Source of the DNA: Pedobacter cryoconitis
Lineage (GTDB): Bacteria > Bacteroidota > Bacteroidia > Sphingobacteriales > Sphingobacteriaceae
Direction: 5' to 3'
DNA: 64,000 nt
NCBI RefSeq assembly: GCF_014207135.1
Contig: NZ_JACHCC010000003.1
Location: 186,001-250,000, forward strand
Position numbers and translations under genes: made by a program. Shown piece by piece: positions 43,315-51,681 of this stretch. The notes beneath the pieces are model-generated. The model searched no databases. It was not told the origin of the DNA and saw only the letters and a program-made list of their open reading frames with translations. The first letter of the stretch is position 1, and each line of letters opens with the position of its first letter.

Positions 43315-44481
43315 ATGAACAGATTTAAAAGATTTTTATCATTAACCGGACGCGAATTCAGATTGTTTAAAAACAATCCGATCATGGTGATGCTGTTTAT
43401 AGGCGGCCCGGTTTTATATGGGATTATATTTGGGGCGATGTACCAGAAGGGGAAGTTTACAGATTTACCTGTTATGGTAGTCGATAAGGATAATTCGCCG
43501 ATGAGTGCCAGGTTTATAGACATGCTCGATGATATGGATGTACTGAAAGTGGTAGCTGTCAGGCATGAGAGTATAGAAATGCGTACGGTATTAATGAACG
43601 ATAAAGCGATGGCTGCTGTAATTATACCAGAAGGTTTTGAGGCGGATATTTTACAGAACAGACACCCTGAAATCAATGCTTATGTCAATAATGCCAATCT
43701 GATGACCTCAAGTTATGTCAGCCGTGCTCTACTTACTGCCGGAGGGACCTTAAACGCAGGGATTACAATAGGGGCAATGGAAAAAAAAGGCTTACCAGCA
43801 GCAGTAGCATCAAACCAGTATGAGGCATTCCATTCGAATATCTTCCGGCTGTATAATCCGGCTTCCAATTATATGATTTATTCATGGCCTTCTTATCTGG
43901 CTATTATATTGCAGACAGTGACCATGGTAGTCATGGCTCTAAGTTTTACTTCGGAATATGAAGCCGGTACTTTTAAAGAGTTATGTCAGCAAAGTAAATC
44001 AGTCTCCATGATGATGGCTATAAAGGCCATTCCTTACTGGATTATTTCTATAGGTCTGGCTGGTATTTTGGCCTGTTTTTATGTCTTTTTCAGAGAGCCG
44101 TTCCCAAAACATATCGGAGATGCAGCACTGATCTTCATGTTATTTATTGCCTCGGCTACATTCATGGGAATGGTTTCAAGTATTATATTTAAAACCCAGT
44201 TGAGAGCTGTACAGTTCCTGATGGTATTATCCATGACAGTTTATATTGTTTCAGGTTACAGCTGGCCTTTTGATCAGACCGGATGGGCGGCCAGGTTATT
44301 TGCCTATATTTTTCCAATGATGCCTTTTGTAAATGGCTACAGGATACTGCTTCTTCAAAGCGGTACACTGGGCGATATTACTGATTATACAACTATACAG
44401 TGCATTCAGCTTGCGGTTTATCTTTTACTGGCTTTCCTGCTCTTAAAAGTCAAGACGTGGAAAGAAATGAAAACCAGTTAA
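43315..44481 (+). CDS. ABC-2-type permease, second of a pair
   Basis: A 388-aa protein with the same layout as the preceding permease: N-terminal membrane helix, periplasmic domain (VVDKDNSPMSARFIDML, IIPEGFEADILQNRHPEINAY) and five C-terminal helices. It starts 5 bp after the preceding stop, so the two are translationally close and probably form a heterodimer. The pair arose by tandem duplication. It is the last gene of the efflux operon. Confidence 0.92.
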   Translation: MNRFKRFLSLTGREFRLFKNNPIMVMLFIGGPVLYGIIFGAMYQKGKFTDLPVMVVDKDNSPMSARFIDMLDDMDVLKVVAVRHESIEMRTVLMNDKAMAAVIIPEGFEADILQNRHPEINAYVNNANLMTSSYVSRALLTAGGTLNAGITIGAMEKKGLPAAVASNQYEAFHSNIFRLYNPASNYMIYSWPSYLAIILQTVTMVVMALSFTSEYEAGTFKELCQQSKSVSMMMAIKAIPYWIISIGLAGILACFYVFFREPFPKHIGDAALIFMLFIASATFMGMVSSIIFKTQLRAVQFLMVLSMTVYIVSGYSWPFDQTGWAARLFAYIFPMMPFVNGYRILLLQSGTLGDITDYTTIQCIQLAVYLLLAFLLLKVKTWKEMKTS

Positions 44482-44518
44482 AGCAATGTCAATTTCTGGC
44501 TAAAACTTATCCTTTCAG

Positions 44519-44548
44519 TTGTAATTCCTGGTTAAATCTATAGTTTTG
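44519..44548 (+). promoter_or_regulatory. promoter of the CAT-like/arginase-like gene pair
   Basis: TTG (44519-44521), 19 bp, TAGTTTTG (44541-44548): a full match to the Bacteroidetes promoter pattern. The start codon of the acetyltransferase-like gene is 22 bp further on. Confidence 0.7.
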
Positions 44549-44570
44549 CCAGCATTAATTAAGAGATGAT

Positions 44571-45194
44571 ATGAAGCAGAAAGTCGATCTGGAAACCTGG
44601 GTACGCAAAGAACATTTCAACCTGTTCAGTACATTTGATGAACCCTATTACGGTGTAACGGTAAATATCGATTGTACCAAAGCTTATCGTTATGTCAAAG
44701 AAAAAGGCATGTCATTTTTTCTCTACTCCCTGTATCAGTCTTTAGCTGCAGCCCAGGTTACTGAGGCTTTCAGATACCGGATTGAAGACGGTGAAGTTTT
44801 TATTTATGACCAGATTGATGCAGGTTCAACCATAGGCAGAAGTAATGGCACGTTTGGTTTTGTTCATTTGTTGTATGCAGCAGATTTAACCTCATTTATG
44901 AAGAATGCTTCCAGAGAGGTTGAACAGGTTAAAAATGCCGATACGCTGGTACGTAGCCCGGCGAACAATGTAATTCGTTTTTCATCATTGCCATGGATCA
45001 ATTTTACATCTATTTCACATGCCGGAAATTCTTTATTTAAAGATACCTGCCCAAAAATTTCTTTTGGGAAAATGACAGAAAATAATGGCCGCAGAACTAT
45101 GCCGATGTCTGTTCATGTCCATCATGCGCTGGTGGATGGATTGCATGTCGGACAGTTTATTGATTGTTTCCAGGCACTGATGGATCAGCATTAA
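44571..45194 (+). CDS. chloramphenicol acetyltransferase-like O-acetyltransferase
   Basis: A 207-aa protein close in length to classical CAT (about 213-220 aa). The active-site motif HVHHALVDGLHVG places H185 and D189 at the catalytic His and Asp, and PWINFTSIS contains S147 at the position of the transition-state-stabilising serine. It could acetylate chloramphenicol or another hydroxylated small molecule; chromosomal homologues are often not resistance proteins. It has its own promoter and precedes the arginase-like gene by 12 bp. It borders the efflux operon but is separately initiated. Confidence 0.85.
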   Translation: MKQKVDLETWVRKEHFNLFSTFDEPYYGVTVNIDCTKAYRYVKEKGMSFFLYSLYQSLAAAQVTEAFRYRIEDGEVFIYDQIDAGSTIGRSNGTFGFVHLLYAADLTSFMKNASREVEQVKNADTLVRSPANNVIRFSSLPWINFTSISHAGNSLFKDTCPKISFGKMTENNGRRTMPMSVHVHHALVDGLHVGQFIDCFQALMDQH

Positions 45195-45206
45195 TTTTTA
45201 AGACGG

Positions 45207-46109
45207 ATGAGCAGTAAAAAGGTCAACCTGTTTGAGTTTCCAACTAATCTGGGTTTGAAAAAGAAAGATACTGAAATTGAGCCAGGGGTCAAATTACTGC
45301 CCGGATGGCTTAAAAAGCACCATTTTCATGAACTGGTCAAACCACTTCAGACTTTTTCGCTAACCCCACCTGCTTATACCCTGGAAATGGATGAATTATC
45401 AGGTGTCAGAAATGCGGATAAAATTATCCGGTACGCCTGTTCACAGTCTGAAATTCTGCTTCCTCATTTCAAACCAGATACTTTTAATATCATTATCGGA
45501 GGTGATTGCAGTATTCTGATTGGGACAACAATGGCATTAAAGAAAAATGGTGATTATGGTTTGTTCTTTCTGGATGGACATACAGACTTTGTTTTACCCG
45601 AGTTCTCTTCAACCGGTGGAGCAGCCGGAATGGACTTAGCTATTGTAACAGGAAACGGACACGAAAAACTCACCAATATTGAGCAGTTAAAACCCTATCT
45701 GAAAGAAGAAAATATCTGGTGCGTGGGAAACAGAGAGTACGATGAGGCTTATGAAAAACCAATTATAGATTCTGCTGTCAATTATTTTGATTTAAACAGG
45801 CTTAGAGAAACTGGTTTGACCAATTGTGTCCGGCAGTTTCTGCAAATGATTGACAATAATAGGCTGGATGGCTTTTTTATCCATCTGGACCTCGATGTGC
45901 TGAATGATGAAATTATGCCTGCCGTAGATTGTAGACAAGAGGATGGGTTGAATTATGCCGAATTAACCATTATACTGGAATTACTAATCAGTAGTCCTAA
46001 GGCTGCGGGTATTGAAATCACTATTCTTGATCCGAATCTTGACCAAACTGGTAAATATACAACTGATTTTGTTACTCATCTAACCAGTATCCTGGAAAGA
46101 TCCCTGTAG
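45207..46109 (+). CDS. arginase/agmatinase-fold (ureohydrolase family) protein
   Basis: A 300-aa protein with the arginase-family metal motifs in order: GGDCS (98-102) in place of the usual GGDHS, DGHTD (123-127) in place of DAHxD, and HLDLDVLND for SxDxDxxDP. The first metal-ligand histidine is thus C101; such a change is known in some family members and may alter metal choice. It could hydrolyse an amidino compound, but the substrate is not predictable. It is co-transcribed with the CAT-like gene. Confidence 0.82.
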   Translation: MSSKKVNLFEFPTNLGLKKKDTEIEPGVKLLPGWLKKHHFHELVKPLQTFSLTPPAYTLEMDELSGVRNADKIIRYACSQSEILLPHFKPDTFNIIIGGDCSILIGTTMALKKNGDYGLFFLDGHTDFVLPEFSSTGGAAGMDLAIVTGNGHEKLTNIEQLKPYLKEENIWCVGNREYDEAYEKPIIDSAVNYFDLNRLRETGLTNCVRQFLQMIDNNRLDGFFIHLDLDVLNDEIMPAVDCRQEDGLNYAELTIILELLISSPKAAGIEITILDPNLDQTGKYTTDFVTHLTSILERSL

Positions 46110-46176
46110 TATTCGGGTACTGTTCGGGTCGTAGTGCAGTCAGGTTCTGGACTGGCCCATTTGCGAATTATTCCTG

Positions 46177-46227
46177 GTCTATGGCAAGTCCGTGTTTTTC
46201 GTCGAAATACATGGACTTGCCATAGAC
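46177..46227. repeat. 24-bp-arm palindrome, REP/MITE-like
   Basis: Arms at 46177-46200 and 46204-46227 match at 22 of 24 positions around a 3-nt centre (core TATGGCAAGTCC and its complement). No T-run follows, so a terminator for the arginase-like gene is possible but not typical. It may be a dispersed palindromic element. Confidence 0.7.
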
Positions 46228-46402
46228 TAAGACCATGCCAGCTAAGGACGTATCATAACGCGAACCACAAGTTGATACGAACGGTTATACTATACCAAAT
46301 TAATTATAGAAAAAAAATGAAATACCTGTAGGCAATTGTCTCATTATTAGGGTCTATACTTCTATAACCAAATATTTAAACCAAACTTATGAAACATCAT
46401 TA

Positions 46403-46416
46403 CACCTGATCAGGTG
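46403..46416. promoter_or_regulatory. 14-bp perfect palindrome upstream of the GH18 gene
   Basis: CACCTGATCAGGTG, 57 bp upstream of the GH18 start codon. It is a possible operator; no regulator is linked. Confidence 0.45.
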
Positions 46417-46473
46417 AATCGCCCTGCATCTTGACCTACTGAAAAACAAAACCTAAACCAAAAACCAGAATTT

Positions 46474-48090
46474 ATGAAAAAACTATCCCTTATCGGAGCG
46501 GTCGTACTGATCGTTACTCTATTTCTCTATGCCTGTAAAAAAGAGCAGAAAGAATCACAAAACACACTTAATAACACTAAAAATCTCTCGGCAACCAAAA
46601 CTTCCGGTGCTACGGGTTTGCTAGGCACACCTTTTACTACCGCTTATGTAGAGGTGAACAGCAACAATTTTGTAAATCCAGGTTGTTATACCTATGGTAC
46701 AGCTTCAACACAGTTATTTGGTGTTTCTGTTATTTTTGCTGCGAACATTAACTCTACCAATGGCGTGCCGACTTTATCCTTTAACCCACAGGTACAGGAT
46801 GTATTGTCGTCAGGAAAAGTAGCTTATCTGCAATCTTTAGGTATAAAAGTAGTATTAGACGTTCTTGGAAATCACCAGAATGCCGGATGGGGTTGTTTTA
46901 CCAGTTATGCTGATGCTGATGCGTTTGCTGTTCAGTGTGCCAATGCGGTACAGCAATATGGCCTGGACGGGATAGATATAGACGATGAATATTCTACCTG
47001 TACTTCCAATGATGGTTCACTGGTATTAGCTGCGGCAGCTTTGAGAGCAAGACTAGGCAGCTCTAAATTAATTACCATGGCCGCGTTTAACCAGGCGAAC
47101 TACTTCTCGTCGGTTTATAACGGACAGAAACTCGGCGACATCCTCGACTATGTATTTGAACAATCTTATTTCTCGACAGACTACGCAGGCAGATTACAAC
47201 CTTACATTAATGCGGGTGTATCTGTCAGCAAATTAGGATTGGGAACAGACCTTGGGAATAATGATCAGGCAGCAGTTGCTACCTATGTGAAGAATAATGG
47301 ACTGGCGAGTGCAATGGTTTACAATGTAGCCAACAACTCGCAGGCTAAATTATCTTCCATATCGACTGTCTTATATAGTTCGCCGACAACGGTGAAATCA
47401 AATTGTATAGATGGGGGAGGTTCAACAGCAGCTAACCAGTCATTAGGTTTTGACGGGGGATCAAAGTATCTGAACACCAATTCTTTTAATCTTTCTGGTA
47501 CAGGATTGACCTATGAAGGATGGATAAAACCAACCGCATTTAAATCGGCTTTTCCAAATATTTCTACAGTGATGGGTATAGAGGTAAGTGATACCAATGT
47601 CGCTTTATTACGTTTGGGTGATGCAGGTCTGGCCAATAATAAATTACAGTTTGTACTGAATACGGGGGGGACTACGCCTAATAAACTAAATGGCGTAACC
47701 GCTTTAAATGCTAATACCTGGTATCATGTAGCTGCTACTTATGACGGGACGAGTATGAAAATTTACATTAATGGTGTTTTGGATGCCAGTATGAGTGCTT
47801 CAGGGACCATATCAGCAAACGGAACTTTACAAATGTCCAGAAGTTATGATGCAAACCGCGGTTTTGCAGGTCAGTTTGATGAATTAAGGGTTTGGAAAGT
47901 TGCACAGCCACAAACAGCTATTCAGGCTAATAAATGCAGTGTAAGTGCATCCAGTGCCAGTCTGGAAGCTTACTGGAAATTTAATGAAGGATCTGGTACG
48001 ACTACCGCTGATGCTACCGGACACGGACATACAGCTGCTTTAACCAATATGAGCAGTACCGACTGGATGACCAGTGTACCTTGTCCGTAG
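46474..48090 (+). CDS. GH18 EndoH-like endo-beta-N-acetylglucosaminidase lipoprotein with LamG domain
   Basis: A 538-aa lipoprotein (lipobox LFLYAC, C21). Residues 55-300 form a GH18 domain with DGIDIDDE (D165 to E172, catalytic E172) as in EndoH-type enzymes that cut the GlcNAc-GlcNAc core of N-glycans. Residues 325-535 form a laminin-G/concanavalin-like domain (SLGFDGGSKYLNT, LTYEGWIKPTAF, NTWYHVAATYDGTSMKIYINGV). It would act outside or at the surface on high-mannose or similar glycoprotein glycans. It is not in a SusCD locus, which is less usual for this type. A strong terminator follows. Confidence 0.88.
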   Translation: MKKLSLIGAVVLIVTLFLYACKKEQKESQNTLNNTKNLSATKTSGATGLLGTPFTTAYVEVNSNNFVNPGCYTYGTASTQLFGVSVIFAANINSTNGVPTLSFNPQVQDVLSSGKVAYLQSLGIKVVLDVLGNHQNAGWGCFTSYADADAFAVQCANAVQQYGLDGIDIDDEYSTCTSNDGSLVLAAAALRARLGSSKLITMAAFNQANYFSSVYNGQKLGDILDYVFEQSYFSTDYAGRLQPYINAGVSVSKLGLGTDLGNNDQAAVATYVKNNGLASAMVYNVANNSQAKLSSISTVLYSSPTTVKSNCIDGGGSTAANQSLGFDGGSKYLNTNSFNLSGTGLTYEGWIKPTAFKSAFPNISTVMGIEVSDTNVALLRLGDAGLANNKLQFVLNTGGTTPNKLNGVTALNANTWYHVAATYDGTSMKIYINGVLDASMSASGTISANGTLQMSRSYDANRGFAGQFDELRVWKVAQPQTAIQANKCSVSASSASLEAYWKFNEGSGTTTADATGHGHTAALTNMSSTDWMTSVPCP

Positions 48091-48112
48091 GTAAATTATT
48101 GGATATAAAAAA

Positions 48113-48146
48113 GGGGCACGGGCTTTAATTTCTTAAGCCCGGCCCC
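48113..48146. terminator. bidirectional terminator of the GH18 and tricorn genes
   Basis: GGGGC (48113-48117) pairs with GCCCC (48142-48146), and CGGGCTT (48119-48125) pairs with AAGCCCG (48135-48141), with one bulged A. The stem lies between two convergent genes. Confidence 0.8.
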
Positions 48147-48159
48147 TCTAAAACACACC

Positions 48160-51100
48160 CTATTTTATTTCTTTCAGCATTTCTTTAACTGCTGTTTCTA
48201 TTTGAGTATCAGTGCCGTTCAGATAAGATTCATAAGGAACCTGAACTTTAATGTCGGGTTCAACCTGCAGGTTTTCTGTAGGTCTGTTTTCTTTACCGAT
48301 AGTGGCTACCATTGGAATTCCGAAGATTAAAGTCGGGTCAATCTGCGCTTCCCACCAGACAGCCGTACCGGTTCCGGCCACAGGCATACCAATCAGTTTA
48401 CCTACACGATTCTGTTTGTAGATATAAGGGAAAATATAGGCATCACTATAATTACTCTCATTCATGACCACACAACTTGGTTTTTGCCAGCGGTTTGAAG
48501 GTTCTGCATCAGCCAGGCGATTTCCTTGTGGTGCAAATTCAAGATATTTAGTGCCAGTAAGAAAGGTATTCAGGTCATCATGCAGCCAGCCGCCACCATT
48601 AAACCTGGTATCTACAATCAATGCTTTTTTATCCGCATTTTTGCCCATTACGACATCATAAACTTCTCTGAAACTACCATCATTCATACCCTGTACATGG
48701 ACATATCCTACTTTGCCTCCACTTAAACGATCTACCATTTCGGCCATTCTTTTAGTCCATCTTTTGTACATCAGGCCACTTTCTTCACCGTTGCTGATAG
48801 GCTTCATCCTTTCCGTCCACCTGCTTTTGGTAGTCTCATTATAAAAAGTAAGCAGGACATTTTTACCCGTTTTCTGGTTTAAAAACTTCGCCCAGTCAGT
48901 CTCTGCTGTTAAAGGTTCATTGTCAATTTTTTCAAGGATATCTCCGGCTTTCACCTTGCTGGTTTTCTTGTCCAGCGGACCGCCGGCAATCACTTCAGTG
49001 ATCTTTAGCCCATTGGAAGGCAGACTCTCATCGTATAACAGTCCCAGCGCTGCGGTTCTGTCTCCGTTAGGAATATTTGGATTGTATCTTCCACCAGTAT
49101 GCGACGCATTTAATTCTCCAAGCATTTCACTAAGTAATTCCTGGAAATCAAAATTATTATTAATGTAAGGCAGGAAACGGGCATATACACCTTTATAAAG
49201 ATTCCAGTCTACACCTTCCATTTTAGGATCATAGAATTTTTCTCTTACCTGTCTCCAGGCATGTTCAAAAATGTAAGCTCTTTCGGCAGTAGCATCTATC
49301 GAAATAGACCCGGCGATAGAAACCGGGCTTACTTTGCCACTTTCAGCCTCTACTTTAACCAAACGGCCTGAATTGCTGACAAAGATATTTTTGCCGTCTT
49401 TACTCATTTCAATACCACTCGAACTGCCACCCAGTTTGGCCAGAATCTTTGTTTCATGCGTGCGCGTATCAGTTACCCAAAGGTCATATCCGTTTTCAAA
49501 CGAAGTCAGGTAAAAAAGCTTGCTGGCATCTTCATTCAATACATAATCACTGATGGCGCTACTGTTGATCGTCAGTTTCAGCCTGCGGTTGTCAAGATTT
49601 TTAAAATCAGGATCGAATTTTGCCTTAGTGGTATCTGCCTTGATTTTTGTCTTGTCTTTTTTAGTCCCAACACTATCTTTGGCTGCGACAGGTTTTTTTT
49701 CTTCTCCCTCTTTAAGAAGGTTGAAATCATCTTTGTTCAGGTTTGCTCTGTCATAAGCATCCTGATCAAAGAAAACAGCATAAACATCCAGGTCCGAATC
49801 TCCTGAAACAGACATTGATTTGCGACCGTTTTTACTGCTTAACCAGGTCATCATTTTACCTTTCATTCCCCATTTATTACTGAATTCACTAAAACCACTG
49901 TTCACTGGATATAAGATCTGACCTGTTCCGTCAGCTTTAATCAATGCAGCATGTCTGGTGAACATATGCCCGTTCTGGTCATCTGCCACTATCCATTTAC
50001 TGTCAGGGCTCCATTGGAAACCCCAGTCTCCGTCACTATAAGAGTAATTGTGTCCGGTGGGTAATAATGTCCTTGTCTTTTTTGAGGCTAGGTTGTATAC
50101 TTTGAGTACATTTCTGTTCTCTACATAGGCAATCTCTTTACCATCTGGTGAGTAGACGGGCTGAAATTCCTCGGCTGTAGTGTTAATCACAGGTTCTTCT
50201 GTAATTACTGTTGCTGCGTAGAAATAACGTTCGTCTTTCTGCTGTACAGTACTTTTGTAAATATCCCAGCTTTGGTTACGTTCGGTCGCATAGATCAGAC
50301 TTTTTCCATCCGGTGACCAGGCCACGGATCTTTCCTGTGCGGGTGTATGTGTGATTTGTTTGGTTTGTCCGCTTTCAACAGCTGTCACAAAGACTTCGCC
50401 ACGGTTAACGAAAGCTATTTCCTTTCCGTTGGGGCTTAATGCAAATTCAGTCACGTTTCCGCTCACTGGCTCTGTTTTTACCAGATTGTCTCTTCCGTCA
50501 TTCAGTATACTGATGTTTACTTTCTGAGGGCTACCGTCTTCTTTCAACGTGTAAATCTCACCGTTCTGAGTAAAACATAAAGTGTTATCTGATGAACGGC
50601 TCAGGTGACGTACCGGATTTTCTTTGAAGTTAGTTAGTTGTTTTGCAGTACCCGGAGAACCGGCAGGCATTTTAAACAAATTCTGGTTTCCTGCCTGTTC
50701 ACTCAGATAATATACTGTCTGATCGTCTTTACTATAAACCGGTTCGCGGTCTTCTCCCTCAAAACTGGTTAGTTTGGTGTAAGTATTATTTTTCAGGTCC
50801 ATCGTCCAGATGTCTCTGGTCACTGATGAAGTATGATGTTTACGCCAGGTATCTTCATAACCTTTGCGGTCTTCAAATACCAGGTGACTACCATCCTGAT
50901 CGTAATGCGCTTTTTCCATACCTGCGGCACTGATCAGTACCGATTTTCCGCCAGTAACTTTAACGCTGTAGACATTCTGAAAAACAAACGGCATGGCAAA
51001 ACGTGCATTTTTTGCAGTGGAATTACGCGAGCTGCCAAAAATTACGGATTTACCGTCGGGAGAAAAATCATAAGGATAGTCATTTGCGCTGTTGTAGGTT

Positions 51101-51408
51101 AAGCGGGTAGGGGTTCCACCAGTAGAAGGCATGACGAAAACATCAAAATTTCCATAGCGATTGCTGGCAAAAGCAATATTTTTACCATCACGGCTCCAGA
51201 CAGGCATCATGTCCTGGGCTTCATTTAAGGTTAGTGGGACAGCTTGTCCACCAGCTGCACTGACCAGATAAATATCACCCTTATAGCCAAAGGCGATGTT
51301 TTTCCCATCCGGGGATATAGCTGGATACCGGAGCCACAAAGGGTTAGTCTGTGCCATTCCGTATCCGGTAGAAAAGCACAGCAATAGTGCTGTAACTATT
51401 TTTTTCAT
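48160..51408 (-). CDS. tricorn-like S41 protease with beta-propeller and PDZ domains
   Basis: A 1082-aa exported protein (signal peptide ending GMAQT). Residues 25-500 hold WD40-like/TolB-type propeller blades (AISPDGKNIAFGYKGDIYLV, MMPVWSRDGKNIAFASN). A tricorn C1-type domain is near 720-780, PDZ near 790-870 (GGPLDKKTSKVKAGDILEKID) and S41 near 890-1060 with nucleophile serine in NESNYSDAYIFPY. It would degrade peptides in the periplasm or at the envelope. It is convergent to the GH18 gene; prc lies 273 bp upstream on the same strand. Confidence 0.93.
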   Translation of the reverse strand: MKKIVTALLLCFSTGYGMAQTNPLWLRYPAISPDGKNIAFGYKGDIYLVSAAGGQAVPLTLNEAQDMMPVWSRDGKNIAFASNRYGNFDVFVMPSTGGTPTRLTYNSANDYPYDFSPDGKSVIFGSSRNSTAKNARFAMPFVFQNVYSVKVTGGKSVLISAAGMEKAHYDQDGSHLVFEDRKGYEDTWRKHHTSSVTRDIWTMDLKNNTYTKLTSFEGEDREPVYSKDDQTVYYLSEQAGNQNLFKMPAGSPGTAKQLTNFKENPVRHLSRSSDNTLCFTQNGEIYTLKEDGSPQKVNISILNDGRDNLVKTEPVSGNVTEFALSPNGKEIAFVNRGEVFVTAVESGQTKQITHTPAQERSVAWSPDGKSLIYATERNQSWDIYKSTVQQKDERYFYAATVITEEPVINTTAEEFQPVYSPDGKEIAYVENRNVLKVYNLASKKTRTLLPTGHNYSYSDGDWGFQWSPDSKWIVADDQNGHMFTRHAALIKADGTGQILYPVNSGFSEFSNKWGMKGKMMTWLSSKNGRKSMSVSGDSDLDVYAVFFDQDAYDRANLNKDDFNLLKEGEEKKPVAAKDSVGTKKDKTKIKADTTKAKFDPDFKNLDNRRLKLTINSSAISDYVLNEDASKLFYLTSFENGYDLWVTDTRTHETKILAKLGGSSSGIEMSKDGKNIFVSNSGRLVKVEAESGKVSPVSIAGSISIDATAERAYIFEHAWRQVREKFYDPKMEGVDWNLYKGVYARFLPYINNNFDFQELLSEMLGELNASHTGGRYNPNIPNGDRTAALGLLYDESLPSNGLKITEVIAGGPLDKKTSKVKAGDILEKIDNEPLTAETDWAKFLNQKTGKNVLLTFYNETTKSRWTERMKPISNGEESGLMYKRWTKRMAEMVDRLSGGKVGYVHVQGMNDGSFREVYDVVMGKNADKKALIVDTRFNGGGWLHDDLNTFLTGTKYLEFAPQGNRLADAEPSNRWQKPSCVVMNESNYSDAYIFPYIYKQNRVGKLIGMPVAGTGTAVWWEAQIDPTLIFGIPMVATIGKENRPTENLQVEPDIKVQVPYESYLNGTDTQIETAVKEMLKEIK

Positions 51409-51630
51409 ATTATGTTAGGATTTAGTATTTGATGCAACTGAGGTGCAATAAATATAGATGTATTTGACTCCATTTTAATCATGTTTCAAAGATTTTACTA
51501 TAATTACAGACCTTTAAATTGTTTTGACTAAATAAAAGAAGGTTTGTTACTGATGATTTGCTAAGAAGCTGAAAAATGGATCAGATTGATCCTATGCTGT
51601 AACACGATTGAACAGTGGCGGGAAGTATAA

Positions 51631-51664
51631 ACCTATTCCCGGATTTTTATACCCGGAAATAGGT
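51631..51664. terminator. hairpin downstream of the Prc-type protease gene
   Basis: ACCTATTCCCGG (51631-51642) pairs with CCGGAAATAGGT (51653-51664) with one wobble mismatch. It follows the stop of the Prc-type gene by 17 bp on the minus strand, with an imperfect T-tract. Confidence 0.55.
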
Positions 51665-51681
51665 CTTTTGATGTTTGTTAA

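Larger units (their letters stand above)
46110..46473. other. gene-free stretch with two palindromes
   Basis: No supported gene in 364 bp. It contains the 24-bp-arm palindrome at 46177-46227 and the 14-bp palindrome at 46403-46416, listed separately. A 65-codon open frame at 46134 covers the palindrome and has no family features, so it was left out. Confidence 0.5.

Noticed and set aside
46134..46331. 65-codon open frame in the 46.1-46.5 kb gap
   Set aside because: It covers a 24-bp palindrome, has an arginine/tryptophan-rich low-quality composition and no family features.
49456..49806. Plus-strand 116-codon frame inside the tricorn-like gene
   Set aside because: It is antisense to conserved coding sequence and lacks start signals or family features.
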